A stretch of 64,000 nucleotides of DNA from Leptospira stimsonii (GTDB lineage Bacteria > Spirochaetota > Leptospiria > Leptospirales > Leptospiraceae), in assembly GCF_003545875.1 (NCBI RefSeq), contig NZ_QHCS01000011.1, forward strand, positions 8,969 to 72,968, given 5' to 3'. Shown one piece after another: positions 1-8,037 of the stretch. Every line of letters begins with the position of its first letter. Within the stretch, counting starts at the first letter, position 1. The notes under the pieces were generated by a model, which was not told the origin of the DNA, searched no databases, and saw only the letters and a program-made list of their open reading frames with translations. Both the position numbers and the translations under genes were made by a program.

Positions 1-729
1 GTTACGACGGAATCAGCATCTCTTCCGATCACTCCGATTCCTTCCGAATTAAGTTCCGAGTTTGATAGAATCGGAATCGTTGTAAGAAGTTTCTCTTACT
101 ATTTTGAACCCAAAGACGTTCCTGAAAATTCGTATCGCTACGTAGATTTGCTTTTAAACACTCCTACCCAATCCCTACTCTCCAGAGGGGAAGTTAGCAC
201 AAAAATATTCGGATCGGGTTGTCCTGCCTCCTTTGCAAACTCCGCCAGTTTTATTTTAATGCAATTGCTTCAACCGGGAGAAAACTTAACCAGCGCCTGC
301 TCTTTTTATGAATCCGCTATCGACTCGTCCTCGGGTTCTTTCCTTTCGATTCCGGGAATCAATTACTTTACCAATCCGAACTCAGTCTTAAATCCTCCAT
401 CCGTTGCAGGAATAAATTACACATCGGCTAATCAAAAGTTGAGATTCAAAGCTCCGGCGGCAATGAACGGCGTCCCTTCCACGGCCCCTTACATTCTCAT
501 CGTGAGTTTAGATAATTCGAATCCGGGTAAATCGAATCTTCTTTTTAACATTTCTGTGGACAATGTTTTATTCTGGGACTCAAGTGGCGGCGACAATGTC
601 TTCTCTCCACAGCTCGATGCGGCCGATAGACCGAACGCGACCGATGGAAATGACAACCTAACGAACCCAGCAAGAAGAAACTTAATCTTTCACTTGCCGA
701 CCATTTTGAGCGAGTATATAAATGAATAA
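1..729 (+). CDS. C-terminal part of an unidentified, probably exported protein (5' truncated by window edge)
   Basis: The frame is open from base 1 to the TAA at 727-729, so the start lies outside the window. The 242 visible residues are rich in Ser, Asn, Pro and Thr, with few charged residues, as in Leptospira surface or lipoproteins. An Asp/Asn-rich stretch near the end (around DAADRPNATDGNDN) resembles a calcium-binding or loop segment, but I recognise no domain. A strong hairpin terminator follows 48 bases downstream, so this is the last gene of its transcript. The residue composition suggests an exported beta-rich protein; this is inference. The product cannot be named from the visible part. 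Confidence 0.7.
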   Translation, partial: VTTESASLPITPIPSELSSEFDRIGIVVRSFSYYFEPKDVPENSYRYVDLLLNTPTQSLLSRGEVSTKIFGSGCPASFANSASFILMQLLQPGENLTSACSFYESAIDSSSGSFLSIPGINYFTNPNSVLNPPSVAGINYTSANQKLRFKAPAAMNGVPSTAPYILIVSLDNSNPGKSNLLFNISVDNVLFWDSSGGDNVFSPQLDAADRPNATDGNDNLTNPARRNLIFHLPTILSEYINE

Positions 730-777
730 CACCTTGAATCGGCTCTCAAAATAGAAGAATCGAACTATCGGAACCTT

Positions 778-816
778 AAAACACCGAAAGGAGCCTCGTG
801 CTCCTTTCGGTGTTTT
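778..816 (+). terminator. Strong intrinsic terminator
   Basis: A perfect 14-bp stem (ACACCGAAAGGAGC at 781-794 with its complement at 800-813) and a 5-base loop are flanked by AAA on the left and TTTT on the right. It closes the transcript of the upstream partial gene and could work in both directions. Confidence 0.9.
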
Positions 817-1138
817 AAGTGAACAAACTTCTAATGTTGCCTTCAATTTTACTTATTATAATACGATCTCTAAATCCTGCCGACTACGGGGTTCGAGATC
901 GTTTTTCGTTTTCTCAAATGATAAAACGTGCGGAGCAAAAATAATTATGACTCGATCAAACGATCTCCATTCTATGACTTTACAAATCAGAGCCTTGCAT
1001 TGAGCACAAAGGAACGGAGAGATATGCAAATAATCTCAAAATTAGAACGCAGAAATTCATCTTCGTTGTTGGATTCGTTTTGTTTTCGTCTATCTTATGA
1101 TCATTGCTTCTTTGTATTTTTGTTTTTGAAAGGTTAAG
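817..1138. other. Gap upstream of the sigma-factor operon, with a second hairpin
   Basis: No convincing gene is present. A 69-codon frame at 928-1137 has a GTG start, no ribosome binding site and a Phe/Leu-rich tail, and I treat it as chance. The stretch holds a second hairpin with a T-run (863-906) and should contain the promoter of the sigma-factor gene starting at 1139. I could not fix -35/-10 elements. Confidence 0.5.
863..906 (+). terminator. Second hairpin with T-run, possible terminator of a short transcript
   Basis: The arms ACGATCTC (863-870) and GAGATCGT (895-902) are followed by T residues to 906. The 24-base interior can form an inner CCG/CGG hairpin. It lies only about 50 bases after a complete terminator, so it may end a separate short RNA or simply back up the first. 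Confidence 0.5.
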
Positions 1139-1660
1139 ATGAAGTTAAGTCAAGATCACGATTTTTCTCTTTTTTACCAAAAATACAAGGATGCGATTTA
1201 CAAGGTGATTCGATATCTGTCCGGAGATCCCGAAGAGGTGGAAGACATAGCGCAAGAGGTGTTCCTCAACTTATACCGCGCCTTTCCGAATTTTTCGGAA
1301 GAGAAAGGAAGTTTTTACACCTGGGCCGCGGTGATCGCAAAAAATACGTATCTCACATATCGTAAAAATCGTAAAATGGAATATGCCCTTGAAGAAAATT
1401 CTTCATTAGAATCGCTTCGAGTAAAAGACGATTTTATCCAGGATCTAGAAACGAGAATTTTGGAGGAAGAATTGAGGGAGGTAATCTCCTCCCTACCGGA
1501 GCCTGAGAAAAGTATTATTCTCTTAAAAGAATTCAACAACTATACTTTGGAAAAAACTTCTCAGGCGTTGAATATTTCTTCTCGAACCGTGAGCCGAAAA
1601 TTATTAAGAGCCTTGGACCTCCTCCGAGAAGAATTAGAAAAAAGAAAAGTGGCCTTGTAA
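1139..1660 (+). CDS. ECF-type RNA polymerase sigma factor
   Basis: The 173-residue protein has the two-domain layout of extracytoplasmic-function sigma factors. Region 2 (about residues 10-75) carries the motif DIAQEVFLNLYRAF that binds core polymerase and the -10 element. Region 4 (about 115-168) carries a helix-turn-helix around LEKTSQALNISSRTVSRKL for the -35 element. Length is typical. The ATG at 1139 follows an AAGG at good spacing. The next gene starts 2 bases after the stop and encodes a FecR-like membrane protein, the usual place for the cognate anti-sigma factor. The role is therefore envelope-signal-dependent transcription. The target genes are unknown, although the third gene of the operon and autoregulation are likely. 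Confidence 0.93.
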   Translation: MKLSQDHDFSLFYQKYKDAIYKVIRYLSGDPEEVEDIAQEVFLNLYRAFPNFSEEKGSFYTWAAVIAKNTYLTYRKNRKMEYALEENSSLESLRVKDDFIQDLETRILEEELREVISSLPEPEKSIILLKEFNNYTLEKTSQALNISSRTVSRKLLRALDLLREELEKRKVAL

Positions 1661-1662
1661 AG

Positions 1663-2955
1663 ATGGAAAGAAACGATCTATTAGAAGAATTCGAAGACCT
1701 CATGTCTTTAGCCCTCTTCGGTGAAATTTCGGAAGAGCAGAGAATACGGTTGAATCAAATCGTTGCTGAGGATCCGTCTTTAAAAGAACGATACGAAAAC
1801 TATAACAGAATGCAGGAGGGTTTAAGGTTTCATAAAAAGTCACTCGCACAATCCGAGTCGAAACAACAAAATATTTCTCCTATAAGCGCCTTTACGGAAA
1901 GACTTTTTAAGAATAGAATTCTTCTCTTAGCCGCAATCATTCCGTTGATCGCATCCCTCTATTTTATTCTAAGATTTCAATTTCCCAAAAGACCGGATTC
2001 CATTTCCATCCAGACCTTGGGCGCTTGTGACGCAAAAACGATCCAAACAAGGGAACCGATCCGATTGGGTGAAAATTCTTTTTGCGACGTCAAAATCCTC
2101 CTTACGCAGGGGTCCGTTCAATTTAAAATTTTCCCGAACTCGGAAGTTCGAATTCTACATCTTCCTCAATCAAACGATTCGAAAGAATCTCTTTCCATAT
2201 TTTTTGAGAAGGGAAAGTTTTTGTTAAACGAAACGCTTCACTCTACCGGAAAAACCAGGCTCTATTGGAACGGAACTCAGATCGAATTGCTCGGTACAAA
2301 AGTTTTGATCGAAGATTTAGAAAACGGAAGAAGTATCAAAGTTTGGAACGGTTCCGTCGTTCTACGTTCTGGCGTTCGATATATACTTCCATTTTTATCG
2401 GAGTCGAAAGAAACCTGGGTCAAATCTTTCGAGGAAAATAACAAGGAATTATTAAACGACATCAAAGAGGTGACACTTTCCGATTCTTCTTTGGAAACTA
2501 AACCCTTTATTCTCTCCGCGGACTCGATCCTATTCTTGACCTCCGAAAATAACCCCAAGACAGCCGACCTGAAAAAAATCCAGAGCGACCTTGGACAAAT
2601 TCGAAATCATCTGTCGCTCGATCTAAAAGAAAACAGAACGAACCGGTTGACCCCGGAGGACCTCGAGGACTTGGAAACACTTTCACAAAATCTCGGAAAC
2701 GAAAAACTTCCCGAATTAAAAAAGAAGAAGCAAGAACCGATTCGAAACGAAAACGGGAAAAAAAATTCAGTCGTCGACGAAAAAAAGGAACTGAAAAAAG
2801 AAGAGCCCGTTCGATTAGGGATGAAGACGATCAAGTTGAAGGATGGATCCGAGTTAAAAGGAAATCTCATTCAGTATGAAAACGAATATGTCCTGGAAAT
2901 CGATGGAAAGAAAAAGGTGATCAAGACCGAGGATGTGGAATCCATTTCATTTTAA
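1663..2955 (+). CDS. FecR-like transmembrane protein, putative anti-sigma factor
   Basis: The 430-residue protein starts 2 bases after the ECF sigma gene. The N-terminal 65 residues are acidic and helical (EEFEDLMSLALFGEISEEQ), like anti-sigma domains. A single membrane helix lies at about 86-107, followed by a FecR-type periplasmic beta domain (about 125-255; RLGENSFCDVKILLTQGSV, then WNGSVVLRSG). A Lys/Glu-rich linker leads to a C-terminal module of about 44 residues containing IKLKDGSELKG and ending EDVESISF. That module recurs near the N-terminus of the next protein. By analogy with FecI/FecR, it would hold the sigma factor at the membrane and release it on a periplasmic signal. The gene overlaps the next one by 23 bases. 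Confidence 0.85.
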   Translation: MERNDLLEEFEDLMSLALFGEISEEQRIRLNQIVAEDPSLKERYENYNRMQEGLRFHKKSLAQSESKQQNISPISAFTERLFKNRILLLAAIIPLIASLYFILRFQFPKRPDSISIQTLGACDAKTIQTREPIRLGENSFCDVKILLTQGSVQFKIFPNSEVRILHLPQSNDSKESLSIFFEKGKFLLNETLHSTGKTRLYWNGTQIELLGTKVLIEDLENGRSIKVWNGSVVLRSGVRYILPFLSESKETWVKSFEENNKELLNDIKEVTLSDSSLETKPFILSADSILFLTSENNPKTADLKKIQSDLGQIRNHLSLDLKENRTNRLTPEDLEDLETLSQNLGNEKLPELKKKKQEPIRNENGKKNSVVDEKKELKKEEPVRLGMKTIKLKDGSELKGNLIQYENEYVLEIDGKKKVIKTEDVESISF

Positions 2956-3922
2956 ATCAAAAAACTTCATGAAGAACTTTTTTATCGCCTCTCGAATTCG
3001 AATTCTTGCCTGGATTCTTTTTTTAATTCTGATCGTTCTCCCGAAATTGATATTCGGAAATTCAGTGGTTTTGAAGGACGGTTCGACTTTAAAAAACGTT
3101 AAAACTACATTAAAAGAAGATCATGTATTGGTTGAAGACGAATTCGGTCATGTGGAAAAGATAGATCTCCAACTTGTGGAAAAAATTTTAGTTTCCGAAA
3201 TTAAAAAAGGAGAAATTCAAGATCCTAAAAAATTCAAAAAATTCTATTTCTCCCTGGTCGGGTCCCAATGGAACTCTCGTGTTTCGGAATCCATGGATCT
3301 AAATCGACATTATACACTGACCGACCTTGTAACTACCGCAATCTATATCGATCCTTATCTTGAAAAAAAATATTCAGTAAAGGTTCAATCTTTTGCAATA
3401 CAGGGAGAATATCGCCGGAGTCCGAACTTAGCGTTTTCTCTTTCCTTGGAGCATAACAACTTTCTATTTCCGAAAACCGGTGTTTCCCCTTTGACCGCGA
3501 TCGCGACGAATATAAGTCTCAATCAGACTCCGGAATACCAAACTTTGGCTTTCCTTTCGACAATGAATCAAAGTTTTAATACAAACTCAAGCGAATACGA
3601 AGGGAACCGATCTTCCGGATCCGCGTTTACCATTTCCACAATTTCTCTTTTACCGAGCGTAAAGTATATGATTCCGATTTCGGATTCTATCGTTTGGTTT
3701 ACTCAGGCTGGCTTCGGGATCGGGAAAAGTTACGAGAGCGGAATTTATTCACGGCAACTGATTTACGGCGCGGGAATGGTCGGGACGGGTTTTCAATTGG
3801 AATTCGATTCTTATTTTTTTAGTCTTACTGCTCAATTCAGAAAAACGATTTTAAACGGATCCGTACATTCCTATCAGTTTGGAGAACCTTTGATCTTGTT
3901 CGGAATAGGATTCAAAATTTAG
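2933..3922 (+). CDS. Exported, probably outer-membrane beta-barrel protein with KDGS module
   Basis: The product has 329 residues from the ATG at 2933, which overlaps the FecR-like gene. An internal ATG at 2969 would shorten it by 12 residues. A hydrophobic export segment covers about residues 23-42. The mature part begins with a 45-residue module (SVVLKDGSTLKNV to KILVSEI) matching the C-terminal module of the preceding protein. The remaining 250 residues have alternating polar/aromatic strands, repeated Gly/Ser turns and end in LILFGIGFKI, like an outer-membrane barrel. As third gene of a sigma/FecR operon it takes the position of a surface transducer or of the regulated target. No family name can be given; barrel topology is inference. 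Confidence 0.75.
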   Translation: MWNPFHFKSKNFMKNFFIASRIRILAWILFLILIVLPKLIFGNSVVLKDGSTLKNVKTTLKEDHVLVEDEFGHVEKIDLQLVEKILVSEIKKGEIQDPKKFKKFYFSLVGSQWNSRVSESMDLNRHYTLTDLVTTAIYIDPYLEKKYSVKVQSFAIQGEYRRSPNLAFSLSLEHNNFLFPKTGVSPLTAIATNISLNQTPEYQTLAFLSTMNQSFNTNSSEYEGNRSSGSAFTISTISLLPSVKYMIPISDSIVWFTQAGFGIGKSYESGIYSRQLIYGAGMVGTGFQLEFDSYFFSLTAQFRKTILNGSVHSYQFGEPLILFGIGFKI

Positions 3923-3926
3923 AATA

Positions 3927-5018
3927 TTATAAAGCTGGAAATAAACTCGGTTCGTCCTCTTCCACAAAATTCGGATGAGAAAGGCTGATTCCTAAGAGTC
4001 GAATCGCTTTGTTTGCAACAAGTTTTCCATCCTTCGTTTCTATGAATTCTTCCAAAAGCGGCGAAGCCGTTTTGAAAAGGTCTTCCGCGGAAAAAATCAT
4101 CTCGGGTAAAGTTTTGGATCTTGTTTTCAAAGTGAAATCGTGAAATTTAATTTTCAAAGTCAGGGTTCGTCCAGAAAAATCCCTTTTTTTTAATCTTCGT
4201 TCCACTTCTCCGGCGACGTATTTCAGCTGATTGAAGAGATCTTCTTTTTCGATTCGGTCTTGATCGAACGTAATTTCCGCCCCGAGAGATTTGCGTTCTC
4301 TGGAGGATTCCACTACTCTGTCGTCTTCTCCTCTCGAAATTTTATAATAGTAGATTCCCATTTTCCCGAAATGTTGAACGAGTTCTTCCACACTTCTTGT
4401 GCGCAGATCCTTACCGGTACGGATTCCCAATTCCTCCATTTTTTGAGCGGTCACTTTTCCAACTCCGTGAAAACTGCTCACCGGAAGAGGTTCGATAAAG
4501 GAAACCACGTCTTCCGGTAGAACTACCGTTAGCCCGTTGGGTTTGTTCTTTTCCGAAGCCAACTTTGCGATGAACTTTGAATTTCCGACTCCGGCGGACG
4601 CAGTAAGGTCCGTTCGTTTTAAGATTTCGTTTCGAATCTCCTTCGCGATCGTAACCGCATAAGGAATATTCTTTTTATTGAATGTAACGTCGAGATAACC
4701 TTCGTCCAAGGACAACATCTCGACTCGATCCGTGTATTCTAAAAAGATTTCTTTGATTTGTCTGGAAACTTCCTTATAGGCTTCGAAACGAGGAAATACA
4801 AAGATCGCTTGGGGAGCCAACTGCGCGGCTCGCGAACAAGGCATCGCAGATCGAACCCCGAATTTTCTCGCTTCATACGAAGCGGCCGCGACTACGGATC
4901 GACTTCCGGGGGGACCGCCTACGATCAACGGTTTTCCTTTGTATTCCGGGAAATCCCTTTGTTCCACGGAAGCGTAAAAGGCATCCATATCGACATGAAT
5001 GATTTTTCGTGGTTCCAT
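3927..5018 (-). CDS. dinB: DNA polymerase IV (Y-family translesion polymerase)
   Basis: The 363-residue protein is full length for DinB. The first metal-binding motif HVDMDAFYASVE covers residues 8-19. The catalytic carboxylates lie in SLDEGYLDV (Asp105/Glu106); most relatives have SIDEAYLDV. The helix-hairpin-helix segment around FHGVGKVTAQKMEELGI and the little-finger domain (about 240-350) are present. The C-terminus (EPSLFPAL) resembles a beta-clamp binding peptide. The enzyme copies past damaged template bases in the cytoplasm. It is codirectional with a ComF-family gene 49 bases upstream and ends 4 bases from a converging gene. No LexA box was recognised. Confidence 0.96.
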   Translation of the reverse strand: MEPRKIIHVDMDAFYASVEQRDFPEYKGKPLIVGGPPGSRSVVAAASYEARKFGVRSAMPCSRAAQLAPQAIFVFPRFEAYKEVSRQIKEIFLEYTDRVEMLSLDEGYLDVTFNKKNIPYAVTIAKEIRNEILKRTDLTASAGVGNSKFIAKLASEKNKPNGLTVVLPEDVVSFIEPLPVSSFHGVGKVTAQKMEELGIRTGKDLRTRSVEELVQHFGKMGIYYYKISRGEDDRVVESSRERKSLGAEITFDQDRIEKEDLFNQLKYVAGEVERRLKKRDFSGRTLTLKIKFHDFTLKTRSKTLPEMIFSAEDLFKTASPLLEEFIETKDGKLVANKAIRLLGISLSHPNFVEEDEPSLFPAL

Positions 5019-5067
5019 CTTCAGCTCCGGTCAAATTATAACATACTAAACATTTGTAACCTACTTT

Positions 5068-5799
5068 TTATTTCGAACCTTTCCCCTCCGTTCGGATCAA
5101 GGTCAATACTCGGACCGAAGTAGCGCCGTTTTCCAGGAGAATTCTCGCGATTTCGTTTGCAGATGCCCCCGTTGTGAACACGTCGTCTAAGATAAGATAA
5201 TTGCCATTGAGACTTCCTTTATACTCCTCTTTGATTTGAAATGCAAGTCTCGCATGAATAAATCGGTCCGCATAACTTTTCCCCGCCTGTTTTTCATGGC
5301 TGATCTTTAAGACGGGATTGACAAAGGGAAACGGAAGAATCTCTTGCAATCTCTTCGACGCAAAATCGCAGGATTCAAAGGGCCTTTTTTTTCTGCTTTG
5401 GTACCATTTTGTTTTTGTAGAAGGCATGACGATGATTCCTGAAAAGGAAATTTTTTTCCAAGAAACAAGTTTCCTTTTCATACCAAGACAAAGATATACC
5501 GAGAGCAGATAAACGGACTGAAATTTAACGTAGTTCATGACTTTCGCTAGGAAAGGAGTTCTACTTCTTAAAAATTTTAATTCTTCAAAGAATAAATTTC
5601 TGGAAGAACAAAAAGAACATTCCGATTCTACATTCCATTCTTTGCATACTCCGCATTCGATTCCCTGAAAAATTTCAGGACTGCGATTCTCATAGTGACA
5701 GAGTTTACAAACCCCGATCTTAGAGGAAAAAAAATCGTATCTTCCGCAAAACTCGCAAGTTGAAGGAAGAAATAAATCTAAGAATTTCCATATTCCCAT
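5068..5799 (-). CDS. ComF-family phosphoribosyltransferase-like protein
   Basis: The 243-residue protein has N-terminal Cys pairs (CEFCGRYDF, VCKLCHYE, CGVCKEW, CSFC) forming the zinc-binding part of ComF proteins. The C-terminal PRTase domain has the PRPP-loop signature LILDDVFTTGAS near residues 204-215. In competent bacteria ComF acts in the cytoplasm on incoming single-stranded DNA; elsewhere its role is unclear. It lies directly upstream of dinB on the same strand (49-base gap), so the pair may form a DNA-processing or repair operon; this is inference from position. The middle (about 95-150) is weakly conserved. Confidence 0.85.
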   Translation of the reverse strand: MGIWKFLDLFLPSTCEFCGRYDFFSSKIGVCKLCHYENRSPEIFQGIECGVCKEWNVESECSFCSSRNLFFEELKFLRSRTPFLAKVMNYVKFQSVYLLSVYLCLGMKRKLVSWKKISFSGIIVMPSTKTKWYQSRKKRPFESCDFASKRLQEILPFPFVNPVLKISHEKQAGKSYADRFIHARLAFQIKEEYKGSLNGNYLILDDVFTTGASANEIARILLENGATSVRVLTLIRTEGKGSK

Positions 5800-5834
5800 A
5801 TCCTTTACGGTTCCGGAAAGGATGCGCGGAAAAT

Positions 5835-5863
5835 AAAAAAGCCCGGAAAATTCCGGGCTTTTT
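5835..5863 (-). terminator. Intrinsic terminator behind the OmpL47-like gene
   Basis: A perfect 8-bp stem GCCCGGAA/TTCCGGGC (5841-5848, 5851-5858) has A-runs on the left and T-runs on the right. For the leftward gene ending at 5889 it is a rho-independent terminator, separating that gene from the ComF gene. It may work in both directions. Confidence 0.9.
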
Positions 5864-5888
5864 CGTCATCGGTAAGATTTTTTAATTC

Positions 5889-6974
5889 TTACTTTTTAGC
5901 AGGAGCTGGAGTTGTAGTCGCCGGCTTTGCTGGTTGAGGCTGAGGAGCAGCAGGTTGTGTGTTGCTGTTTGAGCTTGCATCCACCTTCCGAATCTGAGTA
6001 GTCGGAGGATTTACGTCCACGGAAAAGCTGACTTTTTTTGTTTCACTTTCGTTTCCTACATTGTCCACCGCTTTCGCTTCGATCGTGTGTTCTCCTTGAG
6101 AATCGATTACGATGGATTCCGCATAAGGAACAAAATCAGGAGCGTTGTCGACTTTGATCAGAATTCTTTTGATTCCGGATTGTCCATCCAACGCTTTGAT
6201 GGTGAAAGAGTTTCCTTTTCTGGAATACGTTTTTCCGTCGATGATGACGAGAGGAGTATTTCCTTGAATTTCAACTTCCGGTTTTACGTCATCGAGAGTA
6301 ACCACGAGAATCGCTTCCGAGGTTGCGTTTCCTGAATTGTCGACTGCGGAATACTTGATTAGATTGACGCCTGCTCTTTCCAATTTAATCGGCTGGTTGT
6401 CATAGGTTTTCAAATCCCCGCCGTTGATGGAATACTTCACTTCTTTGACTCCGGAAAGTCCGTCGACTGCCGTGATCGTATAAGTTACGTTCTTAGAACC
6501 GTAATTGTATCCGTCGAGATTGTAGAGAATTTCGCTCGGAGCGATTTTAACGGTTGGAGCGGTGTTGTCCACAACTACGACAAGAGCCTTTGCAGGTTCT
6601 TTGTTTCCTGCTTTGTCCACAGCTCTATACGTAAGACGGTTTACGCCTTCTTTTAAAATCGTGATCGGAGAAGTATATTTTGCATAATCAGCGTCGCCGA
6701 TCTTGTATTCAATATAATCTACGGTGCTGGAATCGTCTTTAGCGGAAATTTCAAAAGAACTTTTAGAGTTCACATAAAGATCTGCATTCTTTACGTCATC
6801 ACTTTGAGTGTTTCCTGCAGTTTTAGTGGTAGCCGCAGGCGCCGTCGCCCCTGTTTGCCCTTGGGTCGTTGCCTGAGGGGTAGAATTTTCGTCCAGATCT
6901 TCCTGTGCGACGAGAGCCACGGAAAAGGACATTAAAAAAGCGATTGCGAGTCTTGCAAGATAAGAACCCTTCAT
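5889..6974 (-). CDS. OmpL47-like surface protein with three Ig/cadherin-like repeats
   Basis: The 361-residue protein has a signal peptide (cleavage probably after ALVAQ, about residue 24) and a Thr/Gln/Ala-rich linker. Three repeats of about 85 residues follow (roughly 65-150, 153-240 and 246-325), each with a core such as LTYRAVDKAGN, IKYSAVDNSGN and IEAKAVDNVGN, followed by Asp-Pro/Thr-Ala-Pro-type linkers. The tail is Pro/Ala/Lys-rich. The repeats match the domain named after Leptospira OmpL47, a surface protein reported to bind host matrix. This protein seems shorter than OmpL47, so it may be a paralogue. It is monocistronic, with its own terminator downstream. Surface exposure is inferred. 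Confidence 0.8.
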   Translation of the reverse strand: MKGSYLARLAIAFLMSFSVALVAQEDLDENSTPQATTQGQTGATAPAATTKTAGNTQSDDVKNADLYVNSKSSFEISAKDDSSTVDYIEYKIGDADYAKYTSPITILKEGVNRLTYRAVDKAGNKEPAKALVVVVDNTAPTVKIAPSEILYNLDGYNYGSKNVTYTITAVDGLSGVKEVKYSINGGDLKTYDNQPIKLERAGVNLIKYSAVDNSGNATSEAILVVTLDDVKPEVEIQGNTPLVIIDGKTYSRKGNSFTIKALDGQSGIKRILIKVDNAPDFVPYAESIVIDSQGEHTIEAKAVDNVGNESETKKVSFSVDVNPPTTQIRKVDASSNSNTQPAAPQPQPAKPATTTPAPAKK

Positions 6975-7060
6975 TTTACACTCCTATGAATTCGGTTAAT
7001 TAGTTTTTTGACGATATTCGGATAGTGGAAACATTTGGAAGGAGCGTGTCAACCGATTCT

Positions 7061-7738
7061 ATGAAAAAAAAATCCTTCTTCTCAAGGAGAGAGAACTTAC
7101 TTTCAATTTACGTTCTCTTAGGGATGCTTCTTTTTTTCAAATTGCCCAATCCCTTAGACGCTCAAGAAAAATCTCCCGCGGAAATTTGGAAACAAGTGGT
7201 CGTAGAGGATTTTGAGACGAAAGACTGGAGTAAAAAGAATCTGAAGACACGTCTGGCGAAGGAATACGATCCTGACATAAGAACTTCCTCCCTTCTCCTA
7301 AGTCCCGAGAGGAATTCTTCCAAAAGTCTTCTTTTAGAAGTGCCCGCCGATAAAAATCAGTCTTTTGAAATACTCTGGGAATCTCCTTGGAGGACGCGCG
7401 GTTTCGTTCAGGAATTTCAGTTTCACGTCTATTCCTCCGGATCCGGAGCGTCGCTTTACGTTTTGTTAAGAGATTCTACTTTAGAAGTTAAGAAAATACT
7501 AATTACTCATCTTAGTTTTGAAGGTTGGAAAAAAATCAAACTCAACGTGGTGAGAAAGGTTAGACAAGACGATATCGTTTTTACAAAACAAGCGCCCTTG
7601 GAATTCTTGGGTCTTCTTTATGAGGCTCCTTTCGAAATGAAACGAGGAACCAGAGATCTATTTGCTATCGACGATATTCTTGCGATCATCAGAGATAAAA
7701 ATCGAATGTTCCCGAACGATAAAGCCCTCGTTCGTTAA
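7061..7738 (+). CDS. FlaA-like flagellar sheath family protein
   Basis: The likely product is 225 residues from the ATG at 7061, which places a hydrophobic signal segment (SIYVLLGMLLFFKL) at the N-terminus. In-frame GTG codons at 7025 and 7046 are alternatives; the GGAAGGAG at 7037-7044 is not ideally spaced for any start. The mature part shows the FlaA family pattern: VVVEDFETKDWSKKN near the start, FVQEFQFHVYSSGSGASLYVLLRD in the middle (given here in two overlapping pieces: FVQEFQFHVY and SGASLYVLLRD), and AIDDILAI near the end. FlaA proteins coat the periplasmic flagellar filament in spirochaetes. Leptospira has a separate flaA1-flaA2 pair, so this stand-alone copy is probably a third paralogue of unproven function. 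It converges on the kinase gene to the right. Confidence 0.75.
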   Translation: MKKKSFFSRRENLLSIYVLLGMLLFFKLPNPLDAQEKSPAEIWKQVVVEDFETKDWSKKNLKTRLAKEYDPDIRTSSLLLSPERNSSKSLLLEVPADKNQSFEILWESPWRTRGFVQEFQFHVYSSGSGASLYVLLRDSTLEVKKILITHLSFEGWKKIKLNVVRKVRQDDIVFTKQAPLEFLGLLYEAPFEMKRGTRDLFAIDDILAIIRDKNRMFPNDKALVR

Positions 7739-8037
7739 TCGTTTCCGATCCTGATAAAAAAGAATCCTTTGATCCAAATTCTTCTTCGAAGTCAGAGGAA
7801 TTTCCGCTGGAACTAAATTCAATTTTTATGATAAACTTTGAAAATGGAAATCGAGAACGAACGTTTTTCTTTTCCAAACAAAATCGCCTCCAAATCCCGG
7901 AAGACCGAGAATTCTCCGAATTCTATTCGGATCGGACTTCAAGTCCGATTTCAATCGTTTTTCGGTTGAATTGTTTTCGTCGGAACAGTCGGAAAATTTG
8001 CGATACATCCGATGACCAAGGTTTCGCCTACACTCAA

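Noticed and set aside
928..1137. 69-codon plus-strand frame before the sigma factor
   Set aside because: GTG start, no ribosome binding site and a Phe/Leu-rich tail without domain character; the region should hold the promoter.
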